DNA of 29,047 nt, taken from IMG/VR virus record IMGVR_UViG_3300035701_000205, positions 1 to 29,047 of that record. The stretch is one strand, 5' to 3'. Below the pieces are notes generated by a model. The model was given only the letters and a program-made list of their open reading frames with translations, had not been told where the DNA came from and searched no databases. Shown here in pieces: positions 7,273 through 12,848 of this stretch. The number at the start of each line of letters is the position of its first letter. Position 1 is the stretch's first letter. A program made the position numbers and the translations under genes. The stretch is from a virus.

Positions 7273-9130
7273 CGAGCAATCTCACCCCCTCAAATCGGTT
7301 TTTCGTTTTAAGAAGCGAAAAATCCAGGTTAAGTCCTTCTCTCATCGACTCCGCCCCTGCCGCCTTCCTGAGGAGCTTGACTACTTTTTGCCTTTCATGC
7401 TCCGCCACCTGGTCATCGAGAGGGGTCCTGACCGGCTTTAATATTTGCGGTCCTCTGCTTTCTGCCTCCTCTTCTCTGCCTTCTGCCTTCTGCCTTCTGC
7501 CTTTTTCAACTTCCTGCATCGCCCTTATCGTCAGGGTGGTCAGGTCCATATTCCGGGTCAGCTCGCTATTGCGGAAATCCTTTGCGACCCGCAACACCCT
7601 TCGTTTTTCCCGCATTGCATTTCGCAGGGATTCTTCCTTAATGGCCGTCCCGTAATTGATAAGTTGGTTCTGCTCTGCGATTGTAATCAGTTTGAATGTG
7701 GCCGCATCGTAGATATATGCCCTTCGAAGGTCATCAGGGTCATAGGACAATCTGACCTTCCTGCCCTGATGAATCAGGAGCTCAGCGTTATACTGACCGT
7801 AGTATATTCCCTTAAATTGCACACCGTTCTTGCCGACAATCAGTTCGCGGCTCCATATCCGCAATAGTAAATCCACGACCCCTGGAGCGAGCACCCGGTG
7901 GATTCGGCGATTCTGGAATACCTCTGCAGGGTTTTGCTCGAGCATATCTTTGGCGCTGTGAGAATTGGCGTTATAAACATCGACGTAGGATGCGAATAAT
8001 GACTCAAGTTTTTCAAAACTTATGGCATTGCGTATCGTGGCGGGGTCTTTAAGTTTCTCGACCAGGTCCTCCGGTTTTCGTTTGGTGTCCTTGCCGCAGT
8101 ATAAATCGAAGGTCGCCATGAATTGCGAATCGATTGTTGCGAATAATCTTTCGATTCGTTTGGCCTTTGCATTATATGGAATGGCGAATGATACGCCAAT
8201 ATCCATCATCGCGAATATTCCGGCCAGTATTTTCTCATCCAGATATCCCTTACCGAGTGCCTTCCTGGTCTGTTTGGTAGTACCGGTAATCAGCTTTTTC
8301 TCGTCCAGATATCCTTTACTGAATCTGGTCTGTCTGACCTGTTTGGTAACACCGGTAAATAGTTCGCTGTCGTAGTCCTTGCCGTTATCTATTTTGACCG
8401 ATTCGGGCGGCCCGAATTTTTCGATTGCCCGCTTCATCGATAAGAGTATTGTCGTCTGGTTCGGGATGATTGATAGATACCAGCCGACAATCATCCTGCT
8501 CTTCAAATCCTCCCAGACCGTCATCCACGGCCTGACCCATTCGTTCTGATATCGAATTACGCAGTTGAACTGGCTATGGTCTCCGACCCAGACCTGGTTC
8601 GGCTCGATGCTGTCGGGGTCAATTTCAATATATGGCGCGCATTTGTCCTCATAAGCCGCCAGTCCTTCGCGGTGCAGGACAAGGACCTTCATAGGAATCC
8701 GGTCCTTGACAATTCGGTACATCATGGCCAATTCCGGTATCTTCCAGCCGCGTTTCTGGGATTGGTTGATATAGTTGATATTGAGTAAGCAGGTTTTAAG
8801 CGGCAGTTGCTGCTGCGTAAGGTAGAGTGATTTGAAAAACTCGAATGCCTCTTCGCTTATGATTTCGTTCTCGAATTTGCCTCCGCCGCGTTTATCGACA
8901 AGTCCCAGGAGTCCCTGTTGATGATATTTTGCAAGCCATCGGTATAAAGTGGTTCTGGTTAATTCCTGATTACCGGCGACAAACAGGTCTATTGCATCGC
9001 TTTTTGTCGCTTCATTTTGTCTGTGGAATTGATTGAATTGCTGTATGATTCCTAATCGGCGGATTGCCTCATCTCTTTTGGATGCGGGAACATTGGCAAG
9101 CTCTTCGGTGTTTACAGGTTTTTTTATCAT
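7265..9130 (-). CDS. MuA-like DDE transposase
   Basis: The protein is 621 aa. The N-terminus (about 10-85) is a helix-turn-helix DNA-binding region (TLYRWLAKYHQQGLLGLVDK). The RNase H-like catalytic core carries D184 (WVGDHSQFN), D248 (KIDNGKDYD) and E327 (KAKRIERLF). A C-terminal beta-barrel and helical tail follow. It would bind the phage ends and carry out strand transfer for integration and replication, together with the MuB-like ATPase. The spacing from D248 to E327 is 79, because a segment of 22-23 residues is duplicated (259-280 and 282-302); without one copy it is 56, the MuA value. Residues ~542-560 (KGRRQKAEGREEEAE) are encoded by a TTCTGCC repeat tract. Upstream lies only repeat DNA, and the ribosome site is weak. 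Confidence 0.93.
   Translation of the reverse strand: MIKKPVNTEELANVPASKRDEAIRRLGIIQQFNQFHRQNEATKSDAIDLFVAGNQELTRTTLYRWLAKYHQQGLLGLVDKRGGGKFENEIISEEAFEFFKSLYLTQQQLPLKTCLLNINYINQSQKRGWKIPELAMMYRIVKDRIPMKVLVLHREGLAAYEDKCAPYIEIDPDSIEPNQVWVGDHSQFNCVIRYQNEWVRPWMTVWEDLKSRMIVGWYLSIIPNQTTILLSMKRAIEKFGPPESVKIDNGKDYDSELFTGVTKQVRQTRFSKGYLDEKKLITGTTKQTRKALGKGYLDEKILAGIFAMMDIGVSFAIPYNAKAKRIERLFATIDSQFMATFDLYCGKDTKRKPEDLVEKLKDPATIRNAISFEKLESLFASYVDVYNANSHSAKDMLEQNPAEVFQNRRIHRVLAPGVVDLLLRIWSRELIVGKNGVQFKGIYYGQYNAELLIHQGRKVRLSYDPDDLRRAYIYDAATFKLITIAEQNQLINYGTAIKEESLRNAMREKRRVLRVAKDFRNSELTRNMDLTTLTIRAMQEVEKGRRQKAEGREEEAESRGPQILKPVRTPLDDQVAEHERQKVVKLLRKAAGAESMREGLNLDFSLLKTKNRFEGVRLLDE
7452..7506. repeat. TTCTGCC tandem tract inside the transposase gene
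   Basis: The plus strand holds repeated TTCTGCC/CTCTGCC heptamers, with at least five units. On the coding (minus) strand this reads as AAGGCAGAAGGCAG-type repeats, giving KGRRQKAEGR-type peptide at transposase residues ~542-560. The same pattern occurs as a degenerate TTCTGTC tract at 11389-11425 in an intergenic gap. The tract is in frame and lies outside the catalytic core. Confidence 0.75.
8225..8356 (-). repeat. Tandem duplication within the transposase catalytic domain
   Basis: Two diverged copies of about 66 bases lie side by side at 8291-8356 and 8225-8287. They encode TGVTKQVRQTRFSKGYLDEK and TGTTKQTRKALGKGYLDEK. Both copies share the nucleotide stretches CCAGATATCC and CTGTTTGGTA on the plus strand, so this is duplication rather than convergence. 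The copies differ at many positions, so the event is not recent. Confidence 0.85.
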
Positions 9131-9144
9131 CTTTATTTTGTAAT

Positions 9145-9210
9145 AAAATCTGTGTTAATCCGTGTTAATCTGCCTGCCCGGTGTAGCTTTAGCGAAGTCG
9201 GGTGGTTAAA
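9145..9210. repeat. Host-type dispersed repeat filling the gap upstream of the transposase
   Basis: The gap between the Cys-rich 164-aa gene and the transposase start is almost entirely an AATCTGTGTTAATCCGTG element joined to a CTGCCTGCCCGG...GCGAAGTCGGG element. The same two families recur at 10464-10505, 10824-10860, 12486-12573, 12772-12848, 14185-14300 and 28371-28406. No promoter is obvious in it. Confidence 0.7.
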
Positions 9211-9221
9211 TTCTTCTACAA

Positions 9222-9716
9222 TCATTTCTGGAAATGCCTTACGAGGCATTCTATCACCTGATTTACGGCATTTAATGCCTTTTGCAAATTGAGCCAAAGT
9301 TCGCTCGTTTCAGGCGTATATCCCTGGTCGTATTCTTTCCCGGGCCCGGTTACTATCGGCGCCGGCTCCGGTAATTCGTTAAGTGGTATCCATTTGCCCG
9401 AAGAATGATATTGTCCGATTGGTGACAAATCCTTCATCGGTGATACGAAGGAATTACCATCCGAGCCGATTTGTTTTATCGGATATTTTTGGTATTTATG
9501 GATGACCCAACGGCACTGGTTCTCTCTCTTGAATTGGACGACTTCATAGCCACAGTTGCATTTAGAGCAGTATCCTAAATATGTCCTGAACTCCGTGTAG
9601 TATCGGTTTGTCTGCGATGGCAGGACCTTGGTCCCCGGCATTTGCACAAAACATTCTGGGCAAACCACTGCCTCAATTGTCGTTACTTGCTCATTGTTCA
9701 TATTTTTTTCCGGCAT
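9222..9716 (-). CDS. Cys-rich zinc-ribbon protein of the early operon
   Basis: The protein is 164 aa. Residues ~19-62 contain CPECFVQMPG and then YCSKCNCGYEV, a two-knuckle zinc ribbon. The remainder is polar, with a C-terminal helix (WLNLQKALNAVNQVIECLVR). I do not recognise a specific family. The ATG at 9716 overlaps the preceding 58-aa gene by 26 bases. A second in-frame ATG at 9701, with GGAAA seven to eight bases upstream and an 11-base overlap, is about as likely and would give 159 aa. It precedes the repeat-filled gap before the transposase, so it may be cotranscribed with it. Confidence 0.6.
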   Translation of the reverse strand: MPEKNMNNEQVTTIEAVVCPECFVQMPGTKVLPSQTNRYYTEFRTYLGYCSKCNCGYEVVQFKRENQCRWVIHKYQKYPIKQIGSDGNSFVSPMKDLSPIGQYHSSGKWIPLNELPEPAPIVTGPGKEYDQGYTPETSELWLNLQKALNAVNQVIECLVRHFQK

Positions 9717-9867
9717 CCCAACCTGAAATAAATGCTTTTTCTAAACGGTTTTTAAGATATATCCCCGCCGCTCCCAATCCGAGCAATGTAGGATTTTCTC
9801 GAAAAAATTTATCACGAGCTTTTGCAAGCAATCGGCCTTCGTTTGATTTTATTTTTCTTTTTGCCAT
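9691..9867 (-). CDS. Small basic unknown protein (58 aa)
   Basis: The gene reads MAKRKIKSNEGRLLAKARDK, then FFRENPTLLGLGAAGIYLKN and ends RLEKAFISGWDAGKKYEQ. It is basic at the N-terminus with a short Gly/Ala helix in the middle. GGGAAAG lies about ten bases before the ATG. It starts 18 bases after the SEC-C gene and overlaps the Cys-rich gene downstream. The tight packing and sensible composition support it as a real gene. The family is unknown. Confidence 0.55.
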   Translation of the reverse strand: MAKRKIKSNEGRLLAKARDKFFRENPTLLGLGAAGIYLKNRLEKAFISGWDAGKKYEQ

Positions 9868-9885
9868 TTGATTCTTTCCCAGTAT

Positions 9886-10107
9886 TCATCTAATGATTCT
9901 CTGGGGCAAAGTGGTTGATGGTAATAAACAACAATTCTTAAATTTTTTACCGGAACCACAGGGACAGGGTTCATTTCTTCCGATTCTGTTACTGGATAAT
10001 TGGTTTTTTGTGGGAAATATCTTCATTGGCTTAACAAATTGCTTGTCAAATTCCGATAGAGTTGCCACTTCTTTTGCTGTTAAAATTTTACCGTCTCTTA
10101 TATCCAT
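9886..10107 (-). CDS. SEC-C motif protein
   Basis: This 73-aa protein has a short N-terminal helix pair ([20 protein letters not shown]) followed by a complete SEC-C motif at ~42-61, [23 protein letters not shown] is a zinc-binding tail best known from the C-terminus of SecA, where it contacts SecB and ribosomes. It also occurs in many small standalone proteins. The ATG abuts the stop codon of the transglycosylase gene (10108-10110), so expression is coupled. A SEC-C protein encoded beside a membrane-anchored lytic enzyme could affect export, but that is speculation. Confidence 0.8.
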   Translation of the reverse strand: MDIRDGKILTAKEVATLSEFDKQFVKPMKIFPTKNQLSSNRIGRNEPCPCGSGKKFKNCCLLPSTTLPQRIIR

Positions 10108-10821
10108 TTATTTTTTTACCTCTGTGGTCTCTGTGTTCTCTGTGACTATTTTTATTTTCTCACAATAACCATCGACATCTTTTCCCCGCCAGCCGGCGGG
10201 TCCGTAATGAAAAATCCTTGCTGAAATTTCTTCGAGATTATTATCGAGGTACATTGTGATGTATAGTTTTGCGACGAGCTTTGCCTTCTCGATATCCCTC
10301 ATGTCCCAGAGGGCATAATTCAATCCGAACCGTTGATTGACGTCCGTAAGGGCTTCCTGATGTATTTGCAGGGGTCCTACCGCCTTGCCGTCATCCCCAT
10401 CGGGCGGATTGAGCCGTCCCGATGATTCCTGTTGCCAGATTCGCTCTATTAGGTCATCCAACCAATCTGCCTGTCCTGCGTAGTCCGCAGGACGAAGTAG
10501 GGTGGCCTGTGAAAAGGTTGATAAAATTTGGTCGGCAGCCGGGGGTTGGCCGCCGATCAGGCATCCGTCTGCGGTGCGGTATGATGACGCCGGCAGGCCT
10601 GACCATTCAGACCTACCGGAATTGGAAGGAGGATTATTATGAGTATCGATTTCCCACTCCGCTCGGGGATGGCTTACGCCACTGGAAGCAGGATTCTTTT
10701 CCGGGGCGGGGGCACGGCCCCCCGTCCCAGTCAGGAGAAACAAAATTAAGGAGAGAATAATTCCGAGGACCATTCCCACCCTAAATCCTCTTATAAAGTT
10801 AATTTTCCGTTCATCATTCAT
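10108..10821 (-). CDS. Membrane-anchored lytic transglycosylase-like protein
   Basis: The protein is 237 aa. An N-terminal membrane segment (about 15-31, GMVLGIILSLILFLL) is followed by a long Pro/Ser-rich linker (32-120). A lysozyme-like domain (about 122-220) has the SLT-type catalytic Glu at E132 in WQQESSG, then GPLQIHQEAL, LYITMYLDNN and ARIFHYGPAGW. It would cut peptidoglycan from the periplasmic side as an endolysin or infection lysozyme. Two host-type repeats lie in frame: the CCTGCG element gives LLRPADYAGQADW (108-120), and a CTCTGTG tract gives the C-terminal TENTETTEV. There is no clear ribosome site, since the upstream gap is repeat DNA. It is unusual to find it in the leftward early block. 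Confidence 0.78.
   Translation of the reverse strand: MNDERKINFIRGFRVGMVLGIILSLILFLLTGTGGRAPAPEKNPASSGVSHPRAEWEIDTHNNPPSNSGRSEWSGLPASSYRTADGCLIGGQPPAADQILSTFSQATLLRPADYAGQADWLDDLIERIWQQESSGRLNPPDGDDGKAVGPLQIHQEALTDVNQRFGLNYALWDMRDIEKAKLVAKLYITMYLDNNLEEISARIFHYGPAGWRGKDVDGYCEKIKIVTENTETTEVKK
10464..10505. repeat. CCTGCG...GAAGTAGGG dispersed element inside the transglycosylase gene
   Basis: AATCTGCCTGTCCTGCGTAG begins the element, with CCTGCG and CGCAGG able to pair around TAGTC and a GACGAAGTAGGG end. The same layout is seen in intergenic copies at 12487-12528 and 12772-12810 and beside the transposase at 9169-9205. Here it is read in frame in the linker just before the catalytic domain. Confidence 0.75.
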
Positions 10822-10823
10822 CT

Positions 10824-10860
10824 AAAATCTGTGTTAATCCGTGAAATCCGTGGTTAAAAT
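10824..10860. repeat. AATCCGTG-family dispersed repeat upstream of the transglycosylase
   Basis: The element reads AATCTGTGTTAATCCGTG followed by AAATCCGTGGTTAAAAT on the plus strand. It occupies nearly the whole gap between two leftward genes, so the start codon at 10821 has no ordinary ribosome site. Near-identical copies lie at 12533-12573, 14185-14216, 28371-28406 and, in frame, at 19355-19387. Confidence 0.75.
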
Positions 10861-10864
10861 TCTC

Positions 10865-11059
10865 TCAATCTTTTACCCAGGAGCTTCGATGAAAAACTTC
10901 CGACCTTTCTCTGTCTAATCTTCTTATGCGGATACATCCGCCCTCAACTTTTTCGATAAATATTGCCCGTGTGTTTTCATCGCAGCCATAAGCACCAACC
11001 ATACCAGGGGTGGGTTTCAATCTGTCGCCTTTTTTAAATTCTGGTTCGGTTTTAACCAT
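10865..11059 (-). CDS. Small unknown early protein (64 aa)
   Basis: I start this gene at the ATG at 11059 (MVKTEPEFKKGDRLKPTPGM), which is preceded by AAAGG. An in-frame TTG at 11086 would add nine residues. The rest, AIFIEKVEGGCIRIRRLDRE and EVFHRSSWVKD, alternates strands in a way that suggests a small SH3-like barrel, but I do not recognise a family. It lies between a membrane peptide and the transglycosylase in the leftward series. Confidence 0.55.
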   Translation of the reverse strand: MVKTEPEFKKGDRLKPTPGMVGAYGCDENTRAIFIEKVEGGCIRIRRLDRERSEVFHRSSWVKD

Positions 11060-11123
11060 TTGCCTTTGTGCCTTTGCTATGTTCAACTTTGCCGGGCGAT
11101 ACCCTTGCTGGATTTATCGCTTA

Positions 11124-11228
11124 TCATTTGAAAAACGGTGATAATGCCCTTGCGAATAGGCACGCCCCTGTCATCGAAAAGATGGCAATCCCTGTAATAA
11201 TCAGATGTATGATGATTTTTTTAAGCAT
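11124..11228 (-). CDS. 34-aa membrane peptide
   Basis: The peptide reads MLKKIIIHLIITGIAIFSMT then GACLFARALSPFFK. It has a positively charged start and one hydrophobic span of about 18 residues, enough to cross the membrane once. GGATTTTAAG precedes the ATG at 11228, a weak ribosome site. It could be a small holin-like or lysis-regulating peptide given the transglycosylase downstream. The evidence is composition and position only. Confidence 0.4.
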   Translation of the reverse strand: MLKKIIIHLIITGIAIFSMTGACLFARALSPFFK

Positions 11229-11332
11229 CTTAAAATCCAAACCAATGCGGCGTTTAACCTATACCACACCGCGAAGGTTATTCACTTGCGTGTTCTGCAG
11301 ACCTCAATAGGGCTTTCGCAGACCTTGCCGGG

Positions 11333-11425
11333 CAATCCACAATCTACAATTCGCAATCTAAAATTCCTTCATTTTTCCCTTGACTTTTCCTTCTGTCTTC
11401 TGTATTCTGTCTTCTACTTTCTGAC
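11333..11425. repeat. Low-complexity host-type repeats in the early-operon gap
   Basis: Two tracts lie in the gap between the 34-aa and 69-aa leftward genes. One is of the CAATCCACAATCTACAATTC type (11333-11366) and one is a degenerate TTCTGTCTTCTGTATTCTG tract (11389-11425). Both belong to families of short repeats dispersed in noncoding DNA of many bacterial genomes. Apart from these and the two hairpins at 11464-11523, I see nothing functional in 11229-11503. Confidence 0.6.
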
Positions 11426-11463
11426 TTTTATTCACTTCGGGATGGACCCCGCTTAATTTCAAT

Positions 11464-11523
11464 CCCCTGCACCGTTCTGGTACAGGGGGGTTTATAAGAT
11501 TACTCAGCCGACAGCCGGCTGAG
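11464..11523. other. Pair of hairpins at the end of the first leftward gene
   Basis: CCCCTGCACC (11464-11473) pairs with GGTACAGGGG (11479-11488) with one mismatch and a 5-base loop. CTCAGCCG (11503-11510) pairs perfectly with CGGCTGAG (11516-11523). The second overlaps the stop codon of the 69-aa gene at 11504. Neither has a good U-run in the leftward direction. They could be pause or processing sites that lower expression of the lysis and transposition genes in a lysogen. Confidence 0.4.
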
Positions 11524-11713
11524 TTGATTCCTGTTGGTAAATATCTATTCCATGCTGTTCGATTATTTTGTCTAATTCCTGCAGGAGGAGTACTCTTACA
11601 AGGTCATGAGGTTTTCGATAGACAACCGGGGCCACGGCATTGAGCTTCCGAAAAAGCCCTTTGTCATTCCTCTTGTCAAAATGCAAGGTTTCTATAGGTC
11701 TTATTGTCGCCAT
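11504..11713 (-). CDS. Putative small DNA-binding regulator, first gene of leftward operon
   Basis: I start this 69-aa protein at the ATG at 11713 because TTTCAAAGGAAATTGGGTT gives a good ribosome site just upstream; a longer reading would begin at an ATG at 11770. The sequence MATIRPIETLHFDKRNDKGL, then FRKLNAVAPVVYRKPHDLVR and VLLLQELDKIIEQHGI has a beta strand followed by helices, as in ribbon-helix-helix proteins. The fold call is weak. It is transcribed divergently from another small gene across a 150-bp AT-rich region, the usual layout of a lysogeny switch, so I propose a Ner- or repressor-like role. Confidence 0.5.
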   Translation of the reverse strand: MATIRPIETLHFDKRNDKGLFRKLNAVAPVVYRKPHDLVRVLLLQELDKIIEQHGIDIYQQESTQPAVG

Positions 11714-11743
11714 AACCCAATTTCCTTTGAAAGTATTACAAAC

Positions 11744-11772
11744 GTATCCTATGTATCGGCAGAAGTCCACAA
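11744..11772 (-). promoter_or_regulatory. Candidate leftward early promoter
   Basis: Read on the minus strand, TTGTGG (11772-11767) is followed after 17 bases by GGATAC (11749-11744). The match to the sigma-70 consensus is modest. It is positioned about 30-35 bases before the ribosome site of the 69-aa leftward gene. An alternative TACATA hexamer lies within the spacer. No other leftward promoter stands out before the transposase genes. Confidence 0.35.
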
Positions 11773-11813
11773 AAATCCCTCTAATAATCTCTAAAAAGTT
11801 CTTAATAATGGCC

Positions 11814-11850
11814 TTGAAATTGTTCTAACCGTTTGTATATAAGGTGGTTA
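11814..11850 (+). promoter_or_regulatory. Candidate rightward promoter with overlapping inverted repeat
   Basis: TTGAAA at 11814-11819 is followed after 16 bases by TATATA (11836-11841), or after 18 bases by TATAAG, a fair sigma-70 match. TAACC (11826-11830) and GGTTA (11846-11850) form an inverted repeat centred on the -10 box, as an operator would. The gene's AAAGGA ribosome site begins right after, at 11850-11855. Confidence 0.5.
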
Positions 11851-11863
11851 AAGGAATTTTTGT

Positions 11864-12187
11864 ATGATTGAAAATTTTATTAAAAGAAGTTACTATTTTT
11901 CTCCGGAACTTCTCAAAGAATGGGAAATATTCCACCTTCCAAGCAAAGATTATAGTCCCTCTGCCGCAGCGGCATTTCTTGTGTATATAACCCTCGAACC
12001 AGCATTGCGAGAGCAATTACGAAAACTTGCTTTCCAGAAAGACATTGAAAAAGCAAAAATTGAAGCAAGAAAAGCCTTGAGAGAAACAATGATAAATGCA
12101 TATATGACTGGTTTTGTTGGTATATTTTCCGAAGAGGACCGGAGGATTCTTATGGAAAGATTTTTACAAACAGAAAAAAAACATTAA
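11864..12187 (+). CDS. Candidate phage repressor or regulator (107 aa)
   Basis: The ATG at 11864 has AAAGGA eight bases upstream. The N-terminal half YYFSPELLKEWEIF and DYSPSAAAAFLVYITLEPAL resembles the strand-helix-helix order of ribbon-helix-helix proteins. It is followed by a long charged helix (REQLRKLAFQKDIEKAKIEA) suited to oligomerisation. I do not recognise a named family. It is the first rightward gene at a divergent control region with a good promoter and operator-like inverted repeat, so a role as the lysogeny regulator is likely but inferred. No cI-like or Mu c-like repressor is recognisable elsewhere in the window. Confidence 0.6.
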   Translation: MIENFIKRSYYFSPELLKEWEIFHLPSKDYSPSAAAAFLVYITLEPALREQLRKLAFQKDIEKAKIEARKALRETMINAYMTGFVGIFSEEDRRILMERFLQTEKKH

Positions 12188-12214
12188 CTTAAATCAGGAC
12201 GAAATGGATAAAAA

Positions 12215-12298
12215 ATGAACCTTGTGGGTTTTGGAATCTGGATAATAATAGGTATTATTTTCATGATTGGTTTGGTTGCTTATTTGAATAGGCAATAA
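12215..12298 (+). CDS. 27-aa single-span membrane peptide
   Basis: The peptide reads MNLVGFGIWIIIGIIFMIGL then VAYLNRQ. It is nearly all hydrophobic, ending in a basic tail, so it would insert with its C-terminus in the cytoplasm. It lies 27 bases after the candidate repressor and 19 bases before another membrane peptide. The ribosome site is poor (GGATAAAAA). Tiny pairs of this kind are often holin or antiholin candidates in phages. Confidence 0.4.
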   Translation: MNLVGFGIWIIIGIIFMIGLVAYLNRQ

Positions 12299-12317
12299 CC
12301 AAGATATTTTGAGAAAA

Positions 12318-12485
12318 ATGCTGATAATCGCCGGAATCCTGTTCTTATTGGCCTTGCTTTTTTTATTCATCGATAGATGGTTCGATAATGCCGCTATGGA
12401 TTTGCGGTGGGTCTTTTATCTTTTTTTCTTTGCCACGATGGCCGTTATAATCCTCAATTTTTACCTATCCACAAAAACCCCCTGA
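12318..12485 (+). CDS. 55-aa two-span membrane protein, holin-like candidate
   Basis: The protein has a first hydrophobic span MLIIAGILFLLALLFLFI, a short loop DRWFDNAAMDLRW and a second span VFYLFFFATMAVIILNFYL. Two-span small proteins are typical of class II holins, and a coiled-coil lipoprotein gene lies 1.8 kb downstream on the same strand. There is no strong ribosome site (GAGAAAA before the ATG). The holin role is inferred from topology and size only. Confidence 0.45.
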   Translation: MLIIAGILFLLALLFLFIDRWFDNAAMDLRWVFYLFFFATMAVIILNFYLSTKTP

Positions 12486-12845
12486 AATCCTGCCTGCCCT
12501 GCGTAATCGTTTCTTGATGTAGTAGGGACTATTTTGAAATCCGCGTTAATCCGTATAAATCCGTGGTTAAAATTTATTTAAGATTTCTCTTGCCCTTTTC
12601 CGATTACGATATTAGTTTGTTTTTGACAGCATGGATGCTTGTTGCATTCATTAACAAATTCCGGTAGAGCAAATCTAAAGCCCGCCGGCTGAGTTGATTC
12701 AAAATTCGGTCGGGGGCTTTCTGTTTTTAAATCCCAGAAAACCGTTATCTGGGACCAGCTCAAAGCCCCCGAATAGCCTGCCCTGCGTAGCCATTTAAAG
12801 CGAAGTAGGGTCTGTGTTAGTCAGTGTTTTAGTCAGTGTGAGTCA
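12486..12845. other. 360-bp gene-free region made of dispersed repeats and nested hairpins
   Basis: From left to right the region holds a CCTGCCCTGCG/AGTAGGG element (12487-12528) and an AATCCG-family element (12538-12573). An AT-rich stretch follows, then a hairpin complex at 12677-12772, a second CCTGCCCTGCG/GCGAAGTAGGG element (12772-12810) and GTCAGTG repeats running to the start of the HerA-like gene. A 17-base stretch at 12684-12700 is identical to 11514-11530. I see no convincing gene here. A minus-strand frame of 61 codons is discussed under rejected items. Confidence 0.6.
12677..12728 (+). terminator. Candidate rightward terminator
   Basis: AAAGCCC (12677-12683) can pair with GGGCTTT (12714-12720), which is followed by CTGTTTTT. 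The loop is long (30 bases) and could fold further. It would end the transcript of the regulator and membrane peptides ahead of the HerA-like gene. The downstream arm can instead pair with AAAGCCCCCGA at 12762-12772, so two structures compete. Confidence 0.4.
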
Positions 12846-12848
12846 GTG
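12811..12848 (+). repeat. GTCAGTG-family repeat, running into the HerA-like start codon
   Basis: TCTGTGTTAGTCAGTGTTTT is followed by AGTCAGTGTGAGTCAGTG. The last GTG (12846-12848) is the only sensible start codon for the downstream gene. Related copies lie at 14231-14300 and 29007-29047, in each case in an intergenic gap of the rightward operon. Confidence 0.7.

Noticed and set aside
7441-7510. Possible CRISPR-like array in the TTCTGCC tract
   Set aside because: The units are contiguous heptamers without spacers and are translated as part of the transposase. No CRISPR array or cas gene was seen anywhere in the window.
7125-7655. Long plus-strand frames antisense to the transposase and MuB genes
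   Set aside because: They are shadows of the well-supported minus-strand genes and encode Ser/Arg/Leu-rich sequence without recognisable domains.
11205-11456. Plus-strand frame of 83 codons opposite the early operon
   Set aside because: It translates the CAATCCACAATC and TTCTGTC repeat tracts (peptides such as NPQSTIRN), a common artefact of such repeats, and has no ribosome site.
12578-12763. A 61-codon minus-strand frame containing CNKHPCCQKQ and ESTQPAG
   Set aside because: It lies across the hairpin complex and the 17-base repeat, has no ribosome site, and its ESTQPAG peptide is simply the repeat shared with the end of the 69-aa gene. I treat the region as noncoding.
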